A DNA stretch of 64,000 nt from Massospora cicadina (taxonomy: Eukaryota > Entomophthoromycota > Entomophthoromycetes > Entomophthorales > Entomophthoraceae), in contig JAKSZP010007879.1 of assembly GCA_022478985.1 (NCBI GenBank), forward strand, positions 496,001 through 560,000, given 5' to 3'. Numbering within the stretch: the first letter of the stretch is position 1; each line of letters begins with the position of its first letter. The notes under the pieces were generated by a model. The model saw nothing but the letters and a program-made list of their open reading frames with translations, was not told the DNA's origin and ran no database searches. Positions 56,380-64,000 of the stretch are shown piece after piece. Made by a program: the position numbers and the translations under genes.

Positions 56380-56999
56380 GAGTATTTTAATCATCAAAAT
56401 TTTAAATGATGTGAAAGTGGTGGTAATTTTTGGGATGGCATCTGTGCTGTGATTGAGGAAAATATCTGGTTTAAAATATCTGATAAGATATTCACAGGCC
56501 CTTTAGCAGACTTATAAAGAAGTGGAAATTGCATAAGTATGACTGGGTGCAATCCTGATATGGACTAGTCTCTGTGGCTTTATGTAGTATAATAAAGATT
56601 GGTGATTATTTCTCACTGTAAAATAATGCTGTGCTCTTTAAAGAAAGTATCTCCAGCAATTCAGTGCCAGACACTGACGCCAATTACTTGTCATAGATAG
56701 CCCAAGCTTGGGCAGAGTATGTAAACTTTTGGATAAGTTTGAGATAGGGTCTAATACCATCTTACCCTGGAGAAGAATCTGAACCCATGGCAGCCCATGA
56801 TGCATTTCAAGCCAAAATACAGGGCTTAGACATGACCACATGCTGTAGAACAGGAGCCAAGTGGAAAAGATCTTTAAGGACTTGAATACCTGATGGAATT
56901 TGCTTGTCCATTTAGAGGGGGCATTCTTTCATTTCAGTGGGGAGGGAGGTGCTGCATTTTAGCAATGAAGGAAACGAACTTCCTGAGGAAAATTACCAA

Positions 57000-57720
57000 G
57001 AAAGATTTAACTTGCTTTCCGAAGTTTAAGTTGGTCAAAAATTGTATTACCTATCTTGCATGAAGGTACCACATATCTGTTCTTTGAGTAAAGGTTACCC
57101 AGTAAGGTCACCCAGTAAGGTCACCTCCTCTCTAAAAAAATACAAACTTAAAGGCTTGAAAAAACCACTCTTGTGTTGATCAGCCGACGCTGATTCTAAG
57201 TATTTAGTGTTTTGTTCATGAATGGTTGAGTGAATCAGGATAATATTTGTATGAGCAATAGCGCAAGAGAACTAAAAATTTCCTATACATTGTCAAAGAG
57301 TTGCTTAAAAGTTGCAGGAGCGTCTTTCAACCCAAAAGAATTATCCAAAACAGTAAATTTCTTCCCCTAGTTTGGATGTCTGTGAGCATTTCAGCCCTTC
57401 CTTGACCCTTACTTGACTGAAGGCGTAGACCATGTCAAGTTTGGAGAAAACTAAAGCAATTGTGTTTTCAAGTGCAATGGATAAAATCAGAGTAAGGAAC
57501 TATGAATCCAGAACTTTTAAGTCATTTGATTCTTATAGTCTTCACAGGGCTTCAAGAATTTATTTGCGTTTTAGGAGAAAGCTACTGTTGAAGCAATTGT
57601 GGAAGACTTCTTATTGATCCACCCTTGCCTAACTTATAAACTAGCCAAAATCCTAGAGCCTTATCCTCCTCCATGTAAGGATAAAGAGACAGTTAATTCT
57701 GACCAGATCCATCATCAGGA
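57000..57720 (-). pseudogene. Gypsy reverse transcriptase, minus strand
   Basis: Fragments in order: FSKLDMVYAFSQVRVKEG (after a frame change, ~57,440), VLDNSFGLKDAPATFKQLFD (~57,310), and AHTNIILIHSTIHEQNTKYL (~57,200-57,260). The active site A-Y-x-D-D-I-L-I-H-S is replaced by A-H-T-N-I-I-L-I-H-S, so catalysis is lost. No open frame exceeds 61 residues. Confidence 0.65.
57095..57125. repeat. Short tandem repeat
   Basis: The phrase acccagtaaggtc occurs twice in tandem, followed by a partial third unit. Confidence 0.6.
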
Positions 57721-57900
57721 AGAATAACAAGTCATAAGCTAAGTGTGATGATACTTGGGTGGCCATCTCCAAATTAAACGTATATTTATAGGGGTCCAGG
57801 AATTCTAGGACATCTGGTTGGAGGGTGAAGAGAAGGGAACAGGAGCTGCTATGGCTCTAAGTGTAAAGCTCAAGTTTTCCAGAGATTCTATACATTAAGT

Positions 57901-58985
57901 TAGTAAAACAGACCCTACACCAAAAGAAAGCTTACTTACTAGAATGATAATTTAGGTAATTATTAATTTTAAAAAACCCACTCTAAAGCCAGTTGAAACT
58001 CTTTAGCATTACACAGCTGACTATGATGGTTCATTTGCAGAGGTAAAGTGGCTAAGCCAATCTCTTCAAATTTGGAAGTTTTGGAGTTAATTACATACTA
58101 TCAGACTTAGCAACAGCATTGAGAGATTACTTTGTCCTTGCTGATGCAAGTAAATAAGCTTAAAAATATTAAAAATTAAATATATGTGCATAATAAAAAA
58201 AATTAGTAAGATTACTTTGTGGGCAACGCGTCAGATAGGATTAAAACCGGGACAATAAAATCATCTTCCCCAACATCAATTTTCAAAAATAAGCTCAATC
58301 AAATAATTTTGTGTAGTAGCCTAATCAATTCCACATTGATGTCTGGCTAGTATTAGTCCTAGAGATCAGCCATAAGTCTGGAAAGGAAGGAGCACCCATA
58401 TAGAACCAAAAAGGGGCTAAATAAGGCTGTGGAGCCATCATAAAAAAGGGTGACATAGACCATTAAGTGGATGAGTGATTGGCCACAGTTTATCCATACT
58501 AAAAATTCCCCGCTGATAGCCCTCCCTACTATTAATAGTTACTGTAAAGGAAAGGGGCTGTGCAAGGAGTTTATGGAAGCCAAAGGCAAAGTCAGCCTTT
58601 ATATTGACTTCACATACAATGAATAATTTATTAAAAAGGATTTTCTTACTTCAGAGAAATATAAACCAAATTTGAAAATAAATAAATCTATCAAATAAAT
58701 TTGAAATTAGTAAACATCTTGAAGCTGCTAAAATCGAAGAAATGATGTGGTGGTCCCATCCCCAATAGGTTTAATGTTCCATGACCACTCATTTTCAACT
58801 GGAAATGTCTTACCATCCCTACCCATAAGCGTGCTCCGCTAGCTCTGCTGGACAAATTACCACCATTTGTCAATTAGCGACCAAACTGTAAAACTAATTA
58901 AAAACTAGATAAACAGAGAACCAAATGAGTGTTGGAATAATCCAGCTCTTCTACTCAGACAAGAATTATTAACATAAATATATAG
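57901..58985. other. Unassigned AT-rich stretch
   Basis: No frame over 60 residues, no recognised domain or terminal repeat. A stretch near 58,230-58,250 has a weak B-box-like motif on the minus strand, not enough to call. Confidence 0.3.
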
Positions 58986-59575
58986 TGTTGTAGGGCTTCC
59001 TTTGAGCCCAATGGTGAATTTCCCAAGAAGCCTGACAGTCAATACTTGAAGCCATCTAGGACGACAAATATATCTTTTATTTTTTAGAATGTCAAGAAAT
59101 TAGTATGACTGGCCAATAAGTCCTAATTAGTTTGGCGGATTGTATCTTAATCGCTGGAGGGGATTTGAACTTGGTTAATCAATATGGCAAATAGAGTGAG
59201 TTCTTCCGGAGCCTAAATGAGGAGGCAAAACCAGAAAAATTCCGCCAAATGATTAATGGCTAAGCAGAAGGGTGAAGTTGTCCCTGACAACGAAGATATT
59301 AGTGAGAGGGGAAGACAATAAGGGGGTCTGTTTGGAAGAAGAAGAAGAAGAGGGAAGAAGAGTGAAGAGGAAAAAAAGAAATGATAGCAGAAAGTGTCTG
59401 CTGTTTATATTTTATCAAAAAAGTAGCTGGTTGAGGCGATTGCCTCCTTTTATATTAAAGTTATTAAGTATAGTCGACGGACCAACAATCTTCAAATTGT
59501 TTGTCTGTTGCTCAGTGAGCTCAAACCTGTTCAACTCCTACGGCATATCTCAAATATATTGCTGACGTTATAACA
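58986..59575 (+). repeat. LTR before the 59-kb gypsy gag
   Basis: It ends ATAACA one base before a PBS and starts at TGTTGTAGGG, giving ~590 bp. The first ~90 bases resemble, in the same plus-strand orientation, the left ends of the H LTRs (H is a minus element). So the left part may be a fragment of another, oppositely oriented LTR. Confidence 0.5.
59335..59375. repeat. GAA-rich microsatellite
   Basis: A run of GAA/GAG triplets (gaagaagaagaagaagag and similar) within the LTR. It lies in a 97-residue plus frame that is highly Lys/Glu rich and probably fortuitous. Confidence 0.6.
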
Positions 59576-59576
59576 G

Positions 59577-59592
59577 TGGTGCTCACTACAGG
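59577..59592 (+). other. Primer-binding site of the 59-kb gypsy element
   Basis: TGGTGCTCACTACAGG, identical to those of E2 and H but on the plus strand. Confidence 0.75.
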
Positions 59593-59919
59593 GGGCCTAT
59601 TGATTAACACAACAAAAAATCCCATATTCGCCAGGTAATGGCGCAACAAGCTCCATTTGATGGGGTACTTTTTCAGTTAATTGCGTTTTCCTAATATTTG
59701 GAACTAAAACTGCTTTGGATAGCTACTTTAGATGCAGAAAATGCTTTTTCAAGAAAATAAGGGTATAACAGATCAGTATGATTAGCCTTCTGGCAACTGC
59801 ACTTGGTTGGTTGCCATGCCTGACAGTTTGCTGACTGCTTTGACGACACTACAGAGCGTCTACATTGTGCAGAGCGCAAATTGGATAGTGTTGCTAGGGA
59901 AAAGTCTGCATCAATAAGC

Positions 59920-60680
59920 TACCTCAATTAACTGTGATGGAAACCTACACGTTTTTTAAGTGGTTCAAATTTGCAATGGAGGGGACTTCATATCATTTTA
60001 AAGCCAAGTAGTTGATTTCCGCCTTAGACGTTGGAAGTGCTGACCTAGTTATAAGCTACCTCCCAAAAAGCTTGGTGACCTATTTAGAGGTGAAGGGCTT
60101 AGTGCTGCGGTTATTTGGCGGCGTAGCAAAGATGTCACAATAAAAGGTTGAGCTTTTATTTATTGGGTTTCAGCGGAATGAGTCGCTCACAGAGTTTGCT
60201 TATGATTCACTGCTGAAGCAAATGTGTTACTAGGAGCAGGAATGTTATATGAGGGTGACGTGGGGGTTGCAATGACTGCTGCGGTTAAACCATACCATGA
60301 AATCTTTAATACTTTGGCAGCAGTATTTCAAGATGGTGTACCCCTGCTAAAATTGCCAATCATATATGCCATCTATCTGCTACGTTTAGAGCTTCCAATG
60401 TGAAACGGAAATCCTCTTTGGTACTGAATCCCCATAAGGAAATGAATGACAGCAACTCAGTTATAATCCACTGAGTACGACTTGACCATTTGCCACTTGG
60501 ACGGGTCCTTTTTGGCCTCCTTATGCTTAACGGCTTGTCCTCAACCAAATTATAATCCATTGTTTAACTTCCAGTCTGGAGCTTCATATATGATATGTCA
60601 TTATGAGCCGTTTATGAATGCTTATTTCTGGTTTGGCAAAGAGGCCATTACGCGGCTAGCTGTCCAGATAGTCTGATTTC
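59920..60680 (+). pseudogene. Gypsy gag, plus strand
   Basis: The reading gives FFKWFKFAMEGTSYHFKAK, a stop, then LISALDVGSADLVISYLPKS and YLEVKGLVLRLFGG. It aligns with E2 Gag (LEQFKFAVEGASDWWKAK, LLSALSLEGANQVICYLLNS, VTVLQLFGA). Near 60,585-60,630 a degenerate knuckle (MICHYEPFMNAYF) has lost ligands. Pol is absent: the sequence meets the minus-strand element at ~61,130. Confidence 0.65.
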
Positions 60681-61129
60681 TCATATGGTACTGGCTGCCC
60701 CAATTGAACAAGGAAAAGGGCAAGTGGTGTAGAGATAGGATGCTCACTTCTGCCAATTCCAACCCAATTGTCCCTAATGATTCTCTTGAATCCTTTTATG
60801 TTGGTCTGGGTACACGCCCTGACGATTTAAAAAAACACATCCCCTATGAATTTGGCTTCAAACTGAGGAAGAGATCCCAATAACATAGACTTGGAGTTCT
60901 GCTGAGATGTGCAAGAGACTTTCATCTGTCATAATAATTTTGGACAATACTGTTAGGATACGCTTTAAGGGTAGCACAGATCAACCTCACTGAACCATGG
61001 AAAGATGATGTGAGGATCGTTGATCCTCAAAACACACTTGGAAAACTTATAAAATGTGGAGCAACCGCCCCAACAACACTTATACTTATTTATTAAATAC
61101 AGCGCCTTTTTACTTTTCCATTCTTACTA
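60681..61129. other. Junction region between two opposed gypsy relics
   Basis: No firm motif. A weak hydrophobic-D stretch (IIILDN) at ~60,935 could be a protease relic. The sequence near 61,040-61,110 with TTATTAAATAC may belong to an LTR end. Confidence 0.3.
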
Positions 61130-61559
61130 TACTATTAACAACCTAACCTTTCAATCGCCCCATCTCATTTATATGCCAGCGACTTTTGATGATAATGTTC
61201 TATTAGCTTAGAATAATCTATTCCGCCGAATCTCATCAGTTTGGGATGGTATTCTTCAATCCTCTATTGTCTTAGTTTGAGGCGATCTAAATTTCATTTG
61301 ATGATTGTTGACATTGCCTTATCACCTTATAAGTAGGCAATCCAATAAGAATCCATTATATCCCAATATCGCCTCATCTTAAGGAGCTCAGATATTAATA
61401 AATAACATCCTATCTGGAGGATTATCACCATTCCTCTGTAGCTCAAAAAGCTTATCATCCAATAATATCAGAAACTTGAAATCACCTCCCCTTTGACTGA
61501 ATAATATGTCTCCTATTGTTTATATGCACGGAGAAACAACACATTTACTCGATCAATGA

Positions 61560-62345
61560 TTTGACCAATTGCTGAGTCTTAGATGATATAATTGTTGAAG
61601 CCAGTTTTCTTAATTATTTTTAATGGACTAACCCAGAAATTGGCCAGCTTGTGTTTCCACCCAAACCCGTGCTGTTTGTGGAACAAAACCATCTCACCTT
61701 GTTAGAACTGAGCCAACCCACTATAATGTACCTGATCAGTGGCCTTATTCTTAATCTTTTTGGCCAAGTTGAATGATTATACTTCCATTTGTAAACTGAT
61801 CAAAGTGTTGTCTAGTTGTGTCAATCAATAGTTGTGATACATTCCGCCGGTATATAAATGCACAAATAAAGCAATGATGGAAGAGTGGGGTGTCATCCAT
61901 ATAATAGTTGAAAGGGGATCTTCCCCATTTGGAATGATAGCTGATATTATAAGCAAAGATGGCGGTAGGCAGGAGGGAACTCCAATAATAGGGTCTATCG
62001 GTTACCAGCTTCCTAAGGATGTTCACCAGGATCCCATTAACCTATTCAACCATTCCATTGAACTTGGGGTGCTATGGGGTTTTCAGAACCCCGTGGATGC
62101 TCATGAGCTCATTCAACTTGGGAAGAATGTGTGAGGTGAAGTTGGTATCGTTATCAGTAAGTATGAACTGAGGGCAGCATGTCACTGGATATTACATTCC
62201 AATTATGAACTTGACCACTGTGACATCCCTAAATCCTGTATTGTCCGCGCTTCAACCACCTGCTCAAGTGGTCAATAGCTACCATAATATACTTGCACCA
62301 GTTAGCCCCCTTTTTCAGAGGTCCAACGACATCAAGTGAAATCAT
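61560..62345 (-). pseudogene. Gypsy integrase core and C-terminal part
   Basis: The core start reads HMISLDVVGPLKKGANWCKY then IMVAIDHLSRW, with the first catalytic Asp in S-L-D-V. The 91-residue frame 61,751-62,026 (DRPYYWSSLLPTAIFAYNIS, YHSKWGRSPFNYYMDDTP) is the end of the core. MVLFHKQHGFGWKHKLANFW near 61,650 is the DNA-binding tail. Stops interrupt the part between. Confidence 0.8.
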
Positions 62346-62408
62346 ATGCCAAGAAAAATGTGGTTTCACTTGATGTCGTTGGACCTCTGAAAAAGGGGGC
62401 TAACTGGT
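62297..62408. repeat. Perfect 45-bp palindrome in the integrase
   Basis: The left arm 62,297-62,341 is the exact reverse complement of the right arm 62,364-62,408, with a 22-bp loop. The left arm on the minus strand is normal integrase (SLDVVGPLKKGANW). The right arm encodes the same residues on the plus strand, so it is an inverted duplicate of the left. Confidence 0.95.
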
Positions 62409-62575
62409 ACAGGGTTTTTTGGTGGAATGGTTTTTCCTCTTGACACTGGTGGCAACAGGAAATGGTATTGAGCATGTCAAAGTTCATGCTTTTCAAGTAA
62501 TACTGAAGGCGCAACAATTCCGTTGTATTGCACACACCACCATGTCTGACTGCCTTGTGGGCGCTCATAATAAAT
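62409..62575 (-). pseudogene. Gypsy integrase HHCC zinc finger
   Basis: The frame 62,332-62,568 reads SAHKAVRHGGVCNTTELLRL then NTISCCHQCQEEKPFHQ. Two His (H-x4-H) and two Cys (C-x2-C) are present, so the metal-binding set is intact. The frame ends in the palindrome's inverted arm, which replaces the true link to the core. Confidence 0.8.
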
Positions 62576-62592
62576 CCAGGCCATGCTGGGTG

Positions 62593-63150
62593 TCATGGAA
62601 AGTTCACTATAGAATCACCGATCCACTTGTACAGTTCCCCATTCCTTTGGAAGGTATTCATTTGCATCTCATTTAACGATTTTATCACTTGGGGCGGTTC
62701 TCTGTCATACTTTCTGCTGAGCATCTTATTGTACATCACATCACTGAGATCCGCTGACATGGCAATGTTTAGCAATCTAGATAAGAATTTGGAATTCTGA
62801 TATTTTTCTCCCAATTGGTGGAGGATCTCAAAGTCATACACCTGCAGTTTGAGGGCCCATTGAGCTAAACGCCCTTCAGGCTCCTTGAGGCTCTGCAACC
62901 AATGTAAAGATGCTTGATCCATTACAACTTTAAACTTTATCCCATGCAAGTAGACTCTAGATTGCTTATATGCGTAGATCACCGCTAAGCACTCCCACTC
63001 AGTCAAGATATACTTACGCTCATAGTATTTCAAGCTCTGACTGCAGTATGCAATGGGATGCTCCTCTCCCTTATCGTTAATTGAGAAAGGACGGCCCTCA
63101 CATCAGAAAGGGATGCATCCATCTGAACAATAAACTCTTTATTAAAGTTT
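62593..63150 (-). pseudogene. Gypsy RNase H
   Basis: The 146-residue frame (62,593-63,033) has MKYYERKYILTEWECLAVIY, then FKVVMDQASLHWLQSLKEPE, then GRLAQWALKLQVYDFEILHQ. The usual T-D-H is M-D-Q. Upstream in another frame the first motif reads VQMDASLSDVRAV. This is the most intact RNase H in the window, separated from RT by a frameshift. Confidence 0.85.
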
Positions 63151-63199
63151 GGATAGCATAGCACTAGTGAACTAATTAGAACCGTCCAAAGTGTGTCAA

Positions 63200-63990
63200 A
63201 GGAGTATTAACGGCATTCCATACATTCAAACACGGCATCCTTTTTTAACAACTCAAATAGAGTCCCCCCAATACAGCTGAGGTTGGATATAAAGCGCCGG
63301 TATGCTGACCATTCCCAAAAATACCTGTATGTCGCACTTACTATTAAGTGTAATTTTTTTTTAGATGGCCTCCACCTTAACTTGTAGCTTCTCCCCTTGG
63401 AGTCTATCACAAACCACAGTTATTACAACTGGTCCCTGAAGAAGTTACATTTTCTAGGTTTTATTTTTATGTTTGCCTCAGCGAGCTGACGGAATACTGT
63501 TTCTATATGATCAAGATGCTCAGAGAAGGTTTGGGAGAAAACATTGATATCGTTGAGGTATACAAGGACACAAGACAGCTTTAGGTTGCCAAGGATAGTG
63601 TCCATGGATCGTTGGAACGTAGCTGGGGCATTACACAGCCTTTGTGGCATATGGGTAAGCTGGAAAAGGTCTTTGGGTGTAATTATAGCGCATTTTTCAT
63701 GTTCCAATTTGAGCATTTCAATTTGCTAGTAACCCAATAATGTCTATCACTGAGAAGTAACAAACTCCCCTAACCAATCCAAAACATCATCAATCTGCAG
63801 CAAGGGGTATGAGTCCTTTTTTTGAGATACTATTGAGCTTCCAGTAGTCTAGAACCAACTGGTTAGTGTTGTCCTTCTTTTTTACAATCAGAATGAGCGA
63901 AGCCCACAGACTCTTGGATGGTTCAAGCATCCCTTGCTCCAGCAACTTATCAATTTCTTCATTGACAATATCTTCAGCTGCCCTCAATTG
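63200..63990 (-). pseudogene. Gypsy reverse transcriptase with Y-L-N-D active site
   Basis: Frames at 63,790-63,987 (DKLLEQGMLEPSKSLWASLI then LIVKKKDNTNQLVLDYWKLN), 63,423-63,716 (HMPQRLCNAPATFQRSMDTI, CVLVYLNDINVFSQTF, IKIKPRKCNFFRDQL) and 63,207-63,410 (YRRFISNLSCIGGTLFELLK) cover fingers, palm and connection. The active site at 63,549-63,560 is Y-L-N-D: the first catalytic Asp is Asn. Two frame breaks separate the parts. Confidence 0.85.
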
Positions 63991-64000
63991 GTGGATTGGC

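Larger units (their letters stand above)
54280..58000 (-). mobile_element. Chromovirus-type Ty3/gypsy relic, minus strand
   Basis: Minus-strand order from right: RT (57,000-57,720) and integrase (54,940-55,250). RNase H between them is not clearly readable, and the RWV/hydrophobic pair lies antisense in that gap. No LTR pair was found; 54,280-54,930 and 57,720-58,000 contain no firm motif. Confidence 0.6.
61130..64000 (-). mobile_element. Ty3/gypsy pol relic, minus strand, cut by the right window edge
   Basis: On the minus strand from the right edge: RT, RNase H, integrase zinc finger, integrase core (with palindrome) and C-terminal part. It is the best-preserved pol in the window, with several 90-146-residue frames. 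Its RT is closely related to E1 (shared NAPATFQRxMDTIL and QTF/LTF motifs). Confidence 0.85.

Noticed and set aside
58225..58250. B-box-like GGTTTTAATCC on the minus strand with a T run downstream
   Set aside because: No A box at the right distance, no target duplication and no second copy.
59272..59565. 97-residue Lys/Glu-rich ORF
   Set aside because: It comes from a GAA microsatellite within an LTR and lacks any conserved domain.
1..64000. Search for CRISPR arrays, operons, ribosome-binding sites and rRNA
   Set aside because: No regularly spaced direct repeats of CRISPR type, no rRNA, and the content is eukaryotic retroelements.

Overview
The window looks like a gene-poor, transposon-saturated stretch of a large eukaryotic genome. 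No bacterial-style gene, operon or convincing host gene is visible. The best guess at host is a filamentous fungus. A Tad1-like non-LTR element (ORF1 with a CCHC knuckle, AP endonuclease, reverse transcriptase, C-terminal zinc finger) sits among many decayed Ty3/gypsy elements, and the catalytic changes include several G-to-A/C-to-T type substitutions. That assignment is an inference from element types, not from a host gene.

Layout. 1-4,346: minus-strand Ty3/gypsy element E1, cut by the window edge (pol fragment, protease, gag, 5' LTR). 4,347-8,448: minus-strand gypsy remnant E2 (protease, gag, PBS, LTR), probably the target of E1. 8,449-26,460: one large minus-strand gypsy element H, opened by a second gypsy element G2 (13,784-23,486), which is itself opened by a short coding-poor LTR element (20,355-22,465). 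A GC-richer solo-LTR-like block (10,256-11,060) also interrupts H. 26,475-28,620 and 41,900-44,035: two diverged copies of a roughly 2.1-kb plus-strand unit with an ORF1-type gag and the 3' end of the LINE, but no endonuclease or RT. 28,957-34,098: the nearly complete, broken LINE that could be their autonomous partner. 34,540-39,690: plus-strand chromovirus-type gypsy pol carrying a tRNA-derived SINE. 39,690-41,860: copies of an unrecognised coding repeat with an R-W-V motif and a hydrophobic ORF. 45,689-54,275: an LTR-bounded composite with gag, protease and RT fragments, a piggyBac-like MITE and a second SINE copy. 54,280-58,000: minus-strand chromovirus-type gypsy. 58,986-60,700: plus-strand gypsy LTR, PBS and gag. 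61,130-64,000: minus-strand gypsy with a perfect 45-bp palindrome in its integrase, cut by the window edge.

How the parts relate. None of the protein-coding elements looks active. In six RT domains where the catalytic Y/F-x-D-D site can be read, at least one aspartate is lost, and frames are full of stops. The nesting gives a relative order: E2, then H beside it; G2 inside H, then the short LTR element inside G2; both SINEs inserted after the elements they interrupt. The two SINE copies keep perfect target-site duplications. Boundaries given for decayed elements are approximate unless a terminal motif is named.
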